Source: Rhodospirillaceae bacterium (GTDB lineage: Bacteria; Pseudomonadota; Alphaproteobacteria; TMED109; TMED131). From it: a stretch of 64,000 nt of DNA. The notes beneath the pieces were generated by a model. That model was not told the DNA's origin. It saw nothing but the letters and a program-made list of their open reading frames with translations, and ran no database searches. Both the position numbers and the translations under genes were made by a program. Positions 7,709 to 17,323 of the stretch are shown here, one piece after another. The stretch is taken from the NCBI GenBank assembly GCA_902547175.1, contig CACCMS010000001.1, positions 58,345 to 122,344 of the forward strand, read 5' to 3'. How positions within the stretch are numbered: the first letter of the stretch is position 1; each line of letters opens with the position of its first letter.

Positions 7709-9871
7709 ATGGGGAAAAGAATTGATAAATATGGTTTAAAAATTGAGGAAAATCTCTTTAATTTTATAAATAATGAAGTCTTAGATAATTTAAATTTCGA
7801 AAAAGAAAGCTTTTGGAAAAACTTTTCAAATTTTATTACAGATTTTGCACCTATTAATAATTCCCTTTTGAAAAAAAGATTAGATTTAAAAGTAAAAATT
7901 GATGAATGGCATATAAAAAATAAAGCTAAAGAGATTAATTTAAATGAATATAAACAGTTTCTAATGGAAATAGGTTATTTAGTACCTGAAGGAGAGAATT
8001 TTTCTATTGCAACAACAAATGTAGATAAGGAAATATCTGAAATTTGTGGTCCCCAGCTAGTAGTTCCCATTACTAATGCAAGATACGCTCTAAATGCTGC
8101 AAATGCTAGATGGGGAAGTCTTTATGATGCTCTATATGGGACAGATTTAATGGGAAGTTTACCTAAACAGGGGGCATATGATGAAAGTAGGGGGGCAGAG
8201 GTAATAAAATACGCTAGAGATTATTTAGACAAAGAATTTCCACTAAAAGATTATTCTTGGAAAAATATTAAAAGTATTCAGATTTCTTCTAACTTACTCG
8301 AAGTTATAGGACAGGATGACAATAGATATACTCTTTTAGAAGTTAAACAGTATTTCGGCTACAGATTAAATAAAGAAAATACATTATCAGAAATTATTTT
8401 AGAAAAAAATAAACTGAAAATTAGAATATTAATTGATCCCACTCATAATATAGGTAAGTATGATGCAGCTCATATAGCAGATATAATATTAGAATCTGCT
8501 ATATCGACTATAATGGATTGTGAAGATAGTGTTGCTACAGTTGATGCAGAAGATAAAGTATTGGCGTATAAAAACTGGTTAGGTCTTATGAAAGGAGATT
8601 TAGAGACTAAATTTACCAAAGATAACAATAGTTTAATAAGAAAACTTAATAGTGATATAAGTATTTTTAATAAGAATGATGAAAAAATTAATCTTAAGGG
8701 CAGATCATTAATGCTCATCAGAAACGTAGGACATTTAATGACAAATCCAGCAATTTTATTCAAGAATGATATAGAAATTCCAGAAGGTTTGATGGATGCA
8801 ATGTTTACAACATTAATTGCTATTTATGACTTAAAAAATGAAAATATTTCTAAAAATTCATTAGAGAAATCTGTCTACATAGTTAAACCTAAAATGCATG
8901 GTCCTGAAGAAGTGGCTTTCACTAATGATATTTTTTCTAAAGTAGAAGAAATTCTTAACTTACCAAAATATACAGTAAAATTAGGTATAATGGATGAAGA
9001 AAGACGAACTAGTGTTAATTTAAAGGAATGTATTAGAGCTGCTGAAAATAGAGTAGCCTTCATTAATACAGGTTTTTTGGATAGGACAGGTGATGAAATT
9101 CACACATCAACAGAAGCAGGACCCTTTTTAAAGAAAGGCGATATGAAGGAAACTAAATGGATAAAGTCTTATGAGGACAGAAATGTTGATATTGGATTGG
9201 AATGTGGCTTGCAAGGAAAAGCTCAAATAGGTAAAGGTATGTGGGCTATGCCAGATTTAATGCAAGATATGTTTGAAAAAAAAATAGAACACCCTAACTC
9301 AGGAGCAAATTGTGCTTGGGTTCCTAGTCCAACAGCAGCAACTATACATGCAATGCATTATCACACTATAGATGTTAAAGAAATTCAAAATAACATATTA
9401 AACAATAGTAGTAGGGGACGATTAGATGATTTATTAACTATTCCGATAGCTAATAAAGAAAACTGGAATAAAGAAGATATTTTATTGGAAGTTGAAAATA
9501 ATGCTCAAAGTATTTTAGGTTATGTTGTAAGATGGATTGATCAAGGAGTAGGATGTTCCAAGGTACCAGATATAAAGGATGTAGGGCTTATGGAAGATAG
9601 AGCTACGTGCAGAATATCGTCTCAAATTCTTGCTAATTGGTTAAAACATGAAATTATATCTAATGAAGAAGTTATTGAAATTATGAAGAAAATGGCAAAA
9701 AAGGTTGATATTCAAAATGAGCTCGATAATAATTATAAAAAGATGTCTGATACATATGAAACTTTTGCCTTCAAAGCCGCATGTAGGCTAGTCTTAGAAG
9801 GTTCAGATCAACCATCTGGCTATACTGAACCAATTTTACATGAAATGAGATTAAGGGAAAAAAATATATAG
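7709..9871 (+). CDS. glcB: Malate synthase G
   Basis: This 720-residue protein is malate synthase G, condensing glyoxylate with acetyl-CoA to malate. The length matches the monomeric G isoform. Recognisable segments are CGPQLVVPITNARYALNAAN, RWGSLYDALYG, IMDCEDSVATVDAEDK, and the catalytic-region GEIHTSTEAGP and GANCAWVPSPTAA. A ribosome-binding site (GAAAGG) lies ten bases upstream. No isocitrate lyase gene is in the window, so glyoxylate may come from elsewhere, for example glycolate or purines. A hairpin terminator follows. Confidence 0.97.
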   Translation: MGKRIDKYGLKIEENLFNFINNEVLDNLNFEKESFWKNFSNFITDFAPINNSLLKKRLDLKVKIDEWHIKNKAKEINLNEYKQFLMEIGYLVPEGENFSIATTNVDKEISEICGPQLVVPITNARYALNAANARWGSLYDALYGTDLMGSLPKQGAYDESRGAEVIKYARDYLDKEFPLKDYSWKNIKSIQISSNLLEVIGQDDNRYTLLEVKQYFGYRLNKENTLSEIILEKNKLKIRILIDPTHNIGKYDAAHIADIILESAISTIMDCEDSVATVDAEDKVLAYKNWLGLMKGDLETKFTKDNNSLIRKLNSDISIFNKNDEKINLKGRSLMLIRNVGHLMTNPAILFKNDIEIPEGLMDAMFTTLIAIYDLKNENISKNSLEKSVYIVKPKMHGPEEVAFTNDIFSKVEEILNLPKYTVKLGIMDEERRTSVNLKECIRAAENRVAFINTGFLDRTGDEIHTSTEAGPFLKKGDMKETKWIKSYEDRNVDIGLECGLQGKAQIGKGMWAMPDLMQDMFEKKIEHPNSGANCAWVPSPTAATIHAMHYHTIDVKEIQNNILNNSSRGRLDDLLTIPIANKENWNKEDILLEVENNAQSILGYVVRWIDQGVGCSKVPDIKDVGLMEDRATCRISSQILANWLKHEIISNEEVIEIMKKMAKKVDIQNELDNNYKKMSDTYETFAFKAACRLVLEGSDQPSGYTEPILHEMRLREKNI

Positions 9872-9889
9872 CTTATTGAATTCTTTTAT

Positions 9890-9909
9890 AGAAGCTATAG
9901 CTTTTTTTA
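9890..9909 (+). terminator. Rho-independent terminator after glcB
   Basis: The stem AGAAGC / GCTTTT (9890-9895 and 9900-9905, with one G-U pair) has a four-base loop TATA and runs into a T-tract up to 9908. It lies 18 bases after the malate synthase stop and before the pseudoazurin gene. Confidence 0.6.
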
Positions 9910-9949
9910 TTCTATTTACTATTATATTATTTACAAGAAAGGAAGAATT

Positions 9950-10375
9950 ATGAAATTTATTTTAATAAGTATTTTTACTTTTTTATTTTTAAGTGTTGGA
10001 TATTCTAAAGAGGTAGTTATAGACATGCTTAATAAAAGAGATGATGGCCAAAAGATGGTTTACAGTCAAGATGTTGCCAAGATTGACGTTGGTGATACAG
10101 TTAAATGGTTGCCAACTAATAAAGGACATAACGTAGAATTTTTAGGAGGTCCTGATGGTTTTGAGTTACCTGCTAAGTCAGGTTTAAATAAAGAAGTATC
10201 AATTACCTTTGATAAGCCAGGAGTTTATTTATATGTTTGTACGCCTCACAAAGTTATGGGAATGATTGCTTTGGTAGTTGTTGGAGGTGATGTTTCTAAT
10301 AAAGACGCTATCTCTAAGATTAAAATGATGGGTAGAGGTAAAAAGAAATTAGCTGAACTTTTGGATCAGATTTAA
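9950..10375 (+). CDS. Pseudoazurin (type I blue copper protein)
   Basis: This 141-residue periplasmic cupredoxin starts with a signal peptide ending near residue 19. The copper ligands are readable with the spacing of pseudoazurin: His60 (KGHNVEF), Cys97, His100 and Met105 (VCTPHKVMGM). The gap of three from Cys to His and eight from Cys to Met is diagnostic. Pseudoazurins shuttle electrons between the bc1 complex or other donors and terminal reductases such as nitrite reductase or cytochrome oxidase. No partner is encoded in the window. The Shine-Dalgarno AAGGAAG is strong, unlike at most genes here. Confidence 0.94.
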   Translation: MKFILISIFTFLFLSVGYSKEVVIDMLNKRDDGQKMVYSQDVAKIDVGDTVKWLPTNKGHNVEFLGGPDGFELPAKSGLNKEVSITFDKPGVYLYVCTPHKVMGMIALVVVGGDVSNKDAISKIKMMGRGKKKLAELLDQI

Positions 10376-10391
10376 TTAAGTTCTAACGTAT

Positions 10392-10415
10392 AATGCCAGT
10401 AGTTATGCTGGCATT
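10392..10415 (+). terminator. Hairpin between convergent genes, probable terminator
   Basis: Perfect eight-base arms AATGCCAG (10392-10399) and CTGGCATT (10408-10415) enclose an eight-base loop. It lies 16 bases after the pseudoazurin stop and before the convergent hypothetical gene. The following T-rich run is interrupted (TTTGCCTT), so termination strength is uncertain. The stem could serve both directions. Confidence 0.5.
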
Positions 10416-10433
10416 TGCCTTATCACAATAAAA

Positions 10434-10769
10434 TTAAGAATTTCCGCTTATTGGTTCTAAAACTTCTGCTTTTCTTGCGTCTGAAAAAGCTCTTTTTATT
10501 GTCTTATCAACTAATTTTTCTATTTTGTTAATATCATAATCTATTATTTTACATCTAACTACTAGAGCCATACATAAAGCTTGAATTATATCTCCATTAG
10601 ATGGTTTATAAATATTTATTTCATTGCTAATTTTAGATAGTAACAAATTAATTATTTCATTTATAACTAACGGAGAATTGGTATTTTCGTCTAAACTAAA
10701 TTTGAAATTAACTTCTTTTCGAGAGGCCGTTATAGCTTTGTAAGGTAGAAATATTTTTTTATCACTCAT
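10434..10769 (-). CDS. Hypothetical protein, 111 residues
   Basis: I do not recognise this protein. It is 111 residues, soluble, with no signal peptide or membrane segment. It begins with a short polar strand (KIFLPYKAITASR), continues with likely alpha-helices (about 35-60 and 60-100), and ends with a conserved-looking VLEPISG. The coding frame is clean, the gene is single, and a plausible leaderless promoter precedes it. It is divergent from the DUF2237 gene and convergent with pseudoazurin. Confidence 0.7.
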   Translation of the reverse strand: MSDKKIFLPYKAITASRKEVNFKFSLDENTNSPLVINEIINLLLSKISNEINIYKPSNGDIIQALCMALVVRCKIIDYDINKIEKLVDKTIKRAFSDARKAEVLEPISGNS

Positions 10770-10775
10770 AATTCA

Positions 10776-10804
10776 TATATAGTGTAAAAAAAAAGAATAG
10801 TAAA
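10776..10804 (-). promoter_or_regulatory. Promoter of the 111-residue hypothetical gene
   Basis: On the minus strand TTTACT (10804-10799) is followed by a 17-base spacer, TATATA (10781-10776), exactly six bases and then the ATG at 10769. The spacing predicts transcription starting at the start codon. No Shine-Dalgarno sequence is present. Both hexamers match the sigma-70 consensus at four of six positions, which is modest in DNA this AT-rich. Confidence 0.4.
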
Positions 10805-10832
10805 AATTTTATTACTATTATATCTTTTTTTT

Positions 10833-11222
10833 ATGTGCTATGAAAAAAATGCATCAAATGTTCTTAATACAGAACTTAAACCTTGTTCAATTGAGCCTCT
10901 AACTGGATTTTATAGAGATGGACATTGCAGAACCTTCAATAATGATGTTGGAGAACATATAATATGTTCAGAAATGACCGCAGGTTTTCTTAACTTTTCA
11001 AAAAGTATGGGCAATGACCTCATTACAGCTGTTCCTGAATATAATTTTAGTGGCTTGAAGCCAGGAGATAGATGGTGTTTATGCGCAGACAGGTGGATAG
11101 AGGCATTAAATCATGATATTGCTCCTAATATTATATTAGAATCCACACATATCAAAATGCTTGAGAAAATTGATTTTAATATTTTAAAGAAATTTGGAAT
11201 TGAATATTTGAATTTAAACTAA
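10833..11222 (+). CDS. DUF2237 family protein
   Basis: This 129-residue protein matches DUF2237, a short conserved bacterial family of unknown function. Family landmarks are the N-terminal LKPCSIEPLTGFYRDGHC, the central GEHIICSEMTAGFLNFSK and the C-terminal GLKPGDRWCLCADRW, with several conserved Cys (metal or redox sites are possible but unproven). It is divergent from the hypothetical gene, with 63 bases between starts, and one base short of the downstream lytic transglycosylase, so it probably leads the envelope gene run. Confidence 0.85.
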   Translation: MCYEKNASNVLNTELKPCSIEPLTGFYRDGHCRTFNNDVGEHIICSEMTAGFLNFSKSMGNDLITAVPEYNFSGLKPGDRWCLCADRWIEALNHDIAPNIILESTHIKMLEKIDFNILKKFGIEYLNLN

Positions 11223-11223
11223 A

Positions 11224-12186
11224 ATGAAATTTATTTATATAAGTATATTTTTAGTAAAAGTTATTTTTTTTTATTCCTCGGCCGTTTTGCCGTCAAATTT
11301 TTCTATGTGGCTTCAGGAACTAGAACCAGAAATTTTAGATTATGGTGTATCTAAAAAAACTTATTCTAAAACATTATCTCATTTAAAAGATGTAAATACA
11401 AAAGTTTTAAAACTTTATAATAACCAGCCTGAGTTTAAAATTACTTTTGATAATTATTATAATAGAAATATAAATCAAAAAAGAATAAAACTTGGTAAAG
11501 ATTTATTAAAAAAATATCAAAATTTACTGACTGAAATACATGCTATATATGATGTAGCGCCAGAAATTATAGTTTCAATATGGGGAATAGAAACAAATTA
11601 TGGTATGTATATGGGGAATTTTAATGTTATAGAAGCGTTGGCCACCTTAGCATATTCGAGTAAAAGAAAAAGTTTTTTCAAAAAAGAGTTATTAAATTCA
11701 TTACTGATATATGAGACAAATTTTAAAGATACTGATAAGGTTTTAAAAGGTTCTTGGGCTGGAGCAATGGGCCAAGGTCAATTTATGCCATCAAGCTTCT
11801 TAAATTATGCTGTAGACTATGATAAAGATAAAATAGTTGATATCTGGAATTCGCATTATGATATCTTTGCATCAATTGCTAATTATTTGAAATCTCATGG
11901 TTGGAAAAAACAAAATTACTGGAGTGTAGAAGTGCAAGTTAAAATGGATTTCAAGGAAAAAATACAAGAAAACATAATTTATGATATGAGTATATTTAAA
12001 AATACTAAACTTTTAGATAATTTTGCAAACTCTAAAAAAATAAATATTAAAATCATCAAAAATAATGAAAAATTACGTTATTTTGCTATAGATAAGAATT
12101 TTGAAATTATTAAAAAGTACAATAATTCTGATTACTATGCTTTAATAGTAGGTGATCTAGCAAATAAAATTAAAAATATATACTAA
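11224..12186 (+). CDS. MltB-type lytic murein transglycosylase
   Basis: This 320-residue exported protein has an N-terminal hydrophobic signal (residues 1-22) and an SLT-2/MltB catalytic domain. The catalytic Glu lies in SIWGIETNYG near residue 125, followed by GSWAGAMGQGQFMPSSF and the segment ending NYLKSHGW. It cleaves the glycan strands of peptidoglycan with formation of anhydro-MurNAc. It has no C-terminal peptidoglycan-binding domain, which many alphaproteobacterial homologues carry. Its stop overlaps the rlpA start by one base (TAATG), consistent with an envelope operon. Confidence 0.9.
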   Translation: MKFIYISIFLVKVIFFYSSAVLPSNFSMWLQELEPEILDYGVSKKTYSKTLSHLKDVNTKVLKLYNNQPEFKITFDNYYNRNINQKRIKLGKDLLKKYQNLLTEIHAIYDVAPEIIVSIWGIETNYGMYMGNFNVIEALATLAYSSKRKSFFKKELLNSLLIYETNFKDTDKVLKGSWAGAMGQGQFMPSSFLNYAVDYDKDKIVDIWNSHYDIFASIANYLKSHGWKKQNYWSVEVQVKMDFKEKIQENIIYDMSIFKNTKLLDNFANSKKINIKIIKNNEKLRYFAIDKNFEIIKKYNNSDYYALIVGDLANKIKNIY

Positions 12187-13037
12187 TGAAATGTTTTAAG
12201 TACATAAAAAATATTTTAATATTATTTTTATTATTTAATAGCGCGTGTACAAATACTAGAATGATAGTAGAAGGTACAAAAAAAGTAATAAATAAACCTT
12301 CTAAAAAAGAACAAGAAGGCACTCAGAAAGAAAAATTATCTAGAGGACATTATAAAGTTGGTAATCCCTACACAATTAATGGTGTTAAATATATTCCAAA
12401 ACTTGTTTCTGAGTATGATGAAATAGGAATTGCATCTTGGTATGGACCAAAATTTAACCTTAAAAAGACCGCAAATGGTGAAATATTTGATCAAGAAAAA
12501 ATATCAGCAGCTCATAAAACGCTTCCTTTACCAAGTATTGTAAAAGTCACAAATTTAGAAAATAATAATACAATTTTTTTGAGAGTGAATGATAGAGGAC
12601 CATTTGTTAATGATAGAATTATTGATTTTTCAAAAAAAGCTGCAATTAAATTTGGATTTTATGAAAAAGGAATAGCGCAGGTAAGAGTGCAATTAATTGA
12701 TAGTGGTCCTCATTTATTAGATGAAAAATATTTAAATTATTTATTTTTGGTAAATTATGCAAAAAATATAGATACTAATAAAATTAAAGAATTTTCGAAA
12801 AATTATAAATTCTTATTACAAATTGGAGTATTTGAAAAAAAAAAAAATGCTTTAAATTTATTGACCTTTCTTAAAAGTAAAATTGATGATAATTTGTTTA
12901 TTGAAAATGCAACAATTTTAGAGGATAAAATAATATACAAAGTTTTTGCTGGTCCATATAAAGAAGAAAAGATTGCTAAACTTTCTGCCGAAAAATTACT
13001 TGAGCTTGGATTTAATACTATCTACAAAAAGGAATAA
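12186..13037 (+). CDS. rlpA: RlpA-like septal lytic transglycosylase with SPOR domain
   Basis: This 283-residue protein combines a lipoprotein-like signal (Cys at residue 21 after FNSA, an imperfect lipobox), a double-psi beta-barrel RlpA domain and a C-terminal SPOR domain (about 205-283). The RlpA domain shows IASWYGPKF, the catalytic-region AAHKTLPLPS and RVNDRGPFVNDRIIDFS. RlpA proteins cut naked glycan strands at the septum, and SPOR domains bind denuded peptidoglycan there. It sits between mltB-like and dacA genes. Confidence 0.9.
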   Translation: MKCFKYIKNILILFLLFNSACTNTRMIVEGTKKVINKPSKKEQEGTQKEKLSRGHYKVGNPYTINGVKYIPKLVSEYDEIGIASWYGPKFNLKKTANGEIFDQEKISAAHKTLPLPSIVKVTNLENNNTIFLRVNDRGPFVNDRIIDFSKKAAIKFGFYEKGIAQVRVQLIDSGPHLLDEKYLNYLFLVNYAKNIDTNKIKEFSKNYKFLLQIGVFEKKKNALNLLTFLKSKIDDNLFIENATILEDKIIYKVFAGPYKEEKIAKLSAEKLLELGFNTIYKKE

Positions 13038-13042
13038 AATAT

Positions 13043-14176
13043 ATGAAGTTTTTTTTAAAATTACTAATACTATTAATTATTCATATCAAGCCTATTTCTT
13101 CTGCAACTACCTCTACTACGGCAAAATTTGCAGTTATCATGGATTTTGATACAGAAAATATCCTTTATGACAAAGATGCTAATTCAAGAATCTACCCTGC
13201 TTCTATGAGCAAATTAATGACTCTATATGTGCTTTTTGAAGAAATTTCATCAGGAAATATCAGCATGGATACTGAGTTTCTAGTAAGTGAAAAAGCATGG
13301 AGAAAAGGTGGGTCAAAGATGTTTGTAGAGATAGACAGCTATGTTAAAGTTAAGGACTTATTAAAAGGTATTATTGTTCAGTCAGGTAATGATGCTTGTA
13401 TCGTAATAGCAGAGGGCATTTCTGGAAGTGAAGACGCATTTGCTGATTTAATGAATAATAAAGCAAAAAAGCTAGGCTTGTTAAATAGTAATTTTAAAAA
13501 TTCTACTGGTTGGCCTGATGATGAACATTATATGACTGCCTATGATTTAGCATTATTATCTAAGAAGATAATTAATGATTTTCCTGAACTTTTTACTATG
13601 TTCAAGGAAAAAGAATTTACTTTCAACAATATAAAACAAGGAAATAGAAACCCATTACTATATTCATATCAGTTTTCAGACGGACTAAAGACTGGGTACA
13701 CTGAAGCCTCTGGTTTCTCATTAGCTGCTACAGCAGAAAAATCGGGAAGAAGATTAATTGCTGTATTAAGCGGAATGAACAGTGTAAAAGAAAGAAAAGA
13801 CGAAACTATAAAATTACTTGAATGGGGGTTTAGAGAATACGTAAACATAAACTTATACCAAGAGAATGAAACTATTATAGAAGCTGATGTCTGGTTAGGT
13901 GATAAAAGTATAATAGATCTTATTACAAAAAATAATGTAAACTTTACACTTCATAAAAAAAATATTAACAATTATTCAGCAAAAGTTATTTATAATAATC
14001 CACTACCTGCACCTATAAATACAGACACGGAATACGGAAAATTAATTATCCAAAATACTTTTAAAGGAAATTTAGAGTATCCCCTTTATGCAAAAGAAAG
14101 TATTAAAAAGGCTGGCGTTTTTAAAAAAATATCTTCTGCATTGAGCTTCTTTATTTTTGGCGGTTATGCAGAATAA
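13043..14176 (+). CDS. dacA: D-alanyl-D-alanine carboxypeptidase (PBP5/6 type)
   Basis: This 377-residue serine DD-carboxypeptidase trims the terminal D-Ala from peptidoglycan stems in the periplasm. After a signal peptide (1-21), the active-site motifs are SMSK (Ser54-Lys57), SGN (near 117) and KTG (near 220), followed by the PBP5-type C-terminal beta domain and a terminal amphipathic segment that may anchor it to the membrane. It follows rlpA by five bases and overlaps the tmk start, matching the alphaproteobacterial order dacA-tmk-holB-metG. Confidence 0.95.
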   Translation: MKFFLKLLILLIIHIKPISSATTSTTAKFAVIMDFDTENILYDKDANSRIYPASMSKLMTLYVLFEEISSGNISMDTEFLVSEKAWRKGGSKMFVEIDSYVKVKDLLKGIIVQSGNDACIVIAEGISGSEDAFADLMNNKAKKLGLLNSNFKNSTGWPDDEHYMTAYDLALLSKKIINDFPELFTMFKEKEFTFNNIKQGNRNPLLYSYQFSDGLKTGYTEASGFSLAATAEKSGRRLIAVLSGMNSVKERKDETIKLLEWGFREYVNINLYQENETIIEADVWLGDKSIIDLITKNNVNFTLHKKNINNYSAKVIYNNPLPAPINTDTEYGKLIIQNTFKGNLEYPLYAKESIKKAGVFKKISSALSFFIFGGYAE

Positions 14177-14795
14177 GGGTAGAGGAACTTTTATATCATT
14201 TGAAGGAATAGATGGATCAGGTAAATCTACACAAATTGAATTAGTAAAAAAATATTTACTTAAAAATAAGAAAAAGGTTTTATTTACGAGAGAGCCTGGT
14301 GGTACCTTTGAAGCTGAACTAATTCGTAAATTAATATTAAGTAAAAATAAAAAAATTAATCTTGATAATAAAACTGAAATCTTACTTTTATTAGCTGCAA
14401 GACATGAACACTATAAAAAGTTAATAGAACCTGCAATAAGAAATGGTACAATTATAATATGTGATCGATTCATAGACTCAACTTTAGCTTATCAGTGTGC
14501 AGGAAATAATGAATTGAAGAAATTCTATTTTCAAATATCCAAGCTATTAATAAAAAAGTTTGAACCTGACTTAACAATTCTATTAGATATTTCGCCAATC
14601 AAGGCTCTAGAAAGAATTAATGAAAGAAAAAATAAAAATAAATATGATAATAAGAATTTAAGTTTTTTTTCTAATGTAAGAAAAAATTATAACGAATTAG
14701 CTAAAAATAACTCTAGAATTCAAAAATTTAATGCATTAAATGATAAAAATATATTAGCTGAAAAAATTAGAAAACTTATTATTAATTTACTATAA
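14166..14795 (+). CDS. tmk: Thymidylate kinase
   Basis: This 209-residue protein phosphorylates dTMP to dTDP. The P-loop GIDGSGKST lies near residues 14-22, the DR(Y/F)xxS motif appears as DRFIDST and the REPGG dTMP-binding segment is present. I chose the ATG at 14166, which overlaps the dacA end by 11 bases; a TTG at 14157 would add three residues. The C-terminus is lysine-rich and ordinary in length. Confidence 0.95.
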   Translation: MQNKGRGTFISFEGIDGSGKSTQIELVKKYLLKNKKKVLFTREPGGTFEAELIRKLILSKNKKINLDNKTEILLLLAARHEHYKKLIEPAIRNGTIIICDRFIDSTLAYQCAGNNELKKFYFQISKLLIKKFEPDLTILLDISPIKALERINERKNKNKYDNKNLSFFSNVRKNYNELAKNNSRIQKFNALNDKNILAEKIRKLIINLL

Positions 14796-14799
14796 TAAG

Positions 14800-15789
14800 A
14801 TGACTATTAATTCATTAGAAATAATTAATAAAATAGAAGGCAATAAAAAAGCTATAAGTTTTTTTTTAAAAAATCTCGATATTTCTCATGATGCTAATAT
14901 ATGGATGATAAACGGTTCAAAAGGTATAGGAAAATCCTTTCTTGTAAAGTTAATAACATCTAGTTTATTAGATATAGAATATAAAAATAACGAATATGAA
15001 GATATATTTCATCCAGATTTGGTTGTTTTAAATAAGAATGATAATAAAAAGTATATATCTGTTGATGAAATAAGAAACTTAAAGAGACTTTTTTATAAAA
15101 CGTCTTTTAACGGTAGCTACAGAATAGCAATAATTGATAGCATTAATGATTTAAACTTATTTGGTCATAATGCATTATTAAAAACTATTGAGGAGCCACC
15201 AAAAGGAAGCTTTATTTTTATTATAAATCACCAAAATAGCTTTGTTCCTGCAACTATTAAATCGAGGTGTAAAATATTAAACTTACAAAAATTAACTGAA
15301 ATAGAAGTTTTGAAAGTGTTAGAAAAAATGAATTTTAAATTAGAAGAAGAAGAGCTTTCTTTTTATTCAAAAATTTCAAGAGGTAGTGTAGGGGATGCAA
15401 CATATTTTATAAATAATAATTCTTTACCTTTTTATAAATATTTATGTAATTACTTTATAAATATTGAGGACTTCAATGAAATTGAGACTGCAAACATAAT
15501 AAATTCTATTATAGAAAAAAAAAATAATCTCATTCTAGCATTTTTTATGCTAATTAGCTTATTATTTAAAAAAGTAATTAAAAAGATGTTCTTAAATCAA
15601 TATTCAATCTTAATAGAGGAAGAGAAACTATTAGTAGAAAAGTTTAGCAAGCTTTATAGCGAAAATAATGTCTTTCATATTATCGATTTAATAGAAACTA
15701 AATATGATAATTATACAGCCTTAAATACAGATTTACATACTACTTTATATTCTTTATTAATAGAATTACATAAAAAAATTAAAAAATAA
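14800..15789 (+). CDS. holB: DNA polymerase III delta' subunit
   Basis: This 329-residue AAA+ clamp-loader subunit has a P-loop-like GSKGIGKS near residues 39-46, a VDEIRNLKRLF segment, HNALLKTIEEPP and the sensor SRC motif, which together identify delta'. It acts with delta and tau/gamma to load the beta clamp. The zinc-binding cysteine cluster of many delta' proteins is not evident. It lies four bases after tmk and four before metG in the conserved alphaproteobacterial cluster. Confidence 0.9.
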   Translation: MTINSLEIINKIEGNKKAISFFLKNLDISHDANIWMINGSKGIGKSFLVKLITSSLLDIEYKNNEYEDIFHPDLVVLNKNDNKKYISVDEIRNLKRLFYKTSFNGSYRIAIIDSINDLNLFGHNALLKTIEEPPKGSFIFIINHQNSFVPATIKSRCKILNLQKLTEIEVLKVLEKMNFKLEEEELSFYSKISRGSVGDATYFINNNSLPFYKYLCNYFINIEDFNEIETANIINSIIEKKNNLILAFFMLISLLFKKVIKKMFLNQYSILIEEEKLLVEKFSKLYSENNVFHIIDLIETKYDNYTALNTDLHTTLYSLLIELHKKIKK

Positions 15790-15793
15790 TATT

Positions 15794-17323
15794 ATGAAAA
15801 ATAACTTTTATATTACTACTCCAATTTATTATGTTAATGATATTCCTCATTTAGGACATGCTTATACTAGCTTTGTTGCAGACACAATTTCTAGATATAA
15901 AAAACTATCAAATTTTGATGTATATTTTACTACGGGTACTGATGAACACGGACAAAAAGTTGAAAACTCAGCTAGAGATAAAAATATTAATACTCTAGAA
16001 TTCACTAATAAAGTCTCTGCTAGATTTAAAGATTTATGTTCCAAGCTAAAACTTACCAATAATGATTTTATTAGAACTACAGAGAATAGACATAAAAATA
16101 AGGTTCAAAAAATATGGAATAAACTTATAGACAATAATGAAATTTATTTAGGAAATTATGAAGGGTGGTATTCTATTAGAGATGAGTCTTTTATTAATGA
16201 GAGTGATATTAAAATTAATAAGGATAATGAAAGAATTGGGCCATCACTTGATAAATTAAAAAAAGTACAAGAACCTAGTTATTTTTTTAAACTATCAAAG
16301 TGGCAAAAACCCTTATTAGATTTTTATGAAAAAAATAAAAATTTTGTAAAACCTGCATCAAGATTTAATGAGGTAAAAAGTTTTGTAGAAAATGGGTTAG
16401 AAGATTTATCAATATCAAGAACAAGCTTTAAATGGGGTATAAAGGTTCCAAAAAATGATGAGCACATTATTTATGTGTGGTTAGATGCTTTATTTAATTA
16501 CATAAGTGTTTTAGAAGATAGTTTAGAAAATAAATATTGGCCCGCTGATATACATATTGTAGGAAAAGACATTTTAAGATTTCATGCGATATATTGGCCT
16601 GCATTTTTATTAGCCGCTGGTTATGATACCCCTAAAAGTATTTATGCACATGGTTGGTGGACAATAAATGGAGAAAAAATGTCAAAATCATTGGGAAATG
16701 TTATAGATCCCAATTATCTTGTAGATACATATGGTATAGATCAAGTTAGATATTTTTTACTAAAAGAAATTCCTTTTGGGCAAGATGGGAATTTTTCTGA
16801 AGAAATATTGATCAATAGAATTAATAGTGATTTATCAAATGATTTTGGTAACCTTGTTCAAAGAGTTCTCACAATGATTCAAAAGTATAATAGTGGTAAT
16901 ATTCCTAAAGCTGATAATTTAAATGAAAATGATTTATCTTTAATAGAACTTCCTAAAAAAATTTATGATATTAATAATTTTCAGATGAATAAATATCAGT
17001 TTAATATAATATTAGAAAATATTTGGAAAATTATAAGATCAGCAAATGGCTATGTAGACAGCAACGAACCTTGGAACCTATATAAAAATAATAATTCCAA
17101 AAGATTAAATAATGTATTATATACATTAGTAAATACTATTTATAAAGTGACTATACTTACACAACCATTTTTACCTGAGTCTTCAAAAAAAATATTTCAT
17201 ATGCTAAAGCAAAAAGAAGAAATATATTTCTCTGAAATTAAAAATAACATTAAAGAAGGTGTAAAACTTGAAAAGTCTCAGCCTATTTTTCCAAGGTTTG
17301 ATAAAAAGGACTTAAAAATATGA
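15794..17323 (+). CDS. metG: Methionyl-tRNA synthetase
   Basis: This 509-residue class I synthetase charges tRNA-Met. The HIGH motif appears as HLGH (residues 19-22) and KMSKS is intact near residue 295. The connective region (EGWYSIRDESF) lacks zinc-binding cysteines, so this is the zinc-free form common in alphaproteobacteria. There is no C-terminal tRNA-binding EMAP-like domain. Its end overlaps the tatD start by four bases (ATGA). Confidence 0.96.
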   Translation: MKNNFYITTPIYYVNDIPHLGHAYTSFVADTISRYKKLSNFDVYFTTGTDEHGQKVENSARDKNINTLEFTNKVSARFKDLCSKLKLTNNDFIRTTENRHKNKVQKIWNKLIDNNEIYLGNYEGWYSIRDESFINESDIKINKDNERIGPSLDKLKKVQEPSYFFKLSKWQKPLLDFYEKNKNFVKPASRFNEVKSFVENGLEDLSISRTSFKWGIKVPKNDEHIIYVWLDALFNYISVLEDSLENKYWPADIHIVGKDILRFHAIYWPAFLLAAGYDTPKSIYAHGWWTINGEKMSKSLGNVIDPNYLVDTYGIDQVRYFLLKEIPFGQDGNFSEEILINRINSDLSNDFGNLVQRVLTMIQKYNSGNIPKADNLNENDLSLIELPKKIYDINNFQMNKYQFNIILENIWKIIRSANGYVDSNEPWNLYKNNNSKRLNNVLYTLVNTIYKVTILTQPFLPESSKKIFHMLKQKEEIYFSEIKNNIKEGVKLEKSQPIFPRFDKKDLKI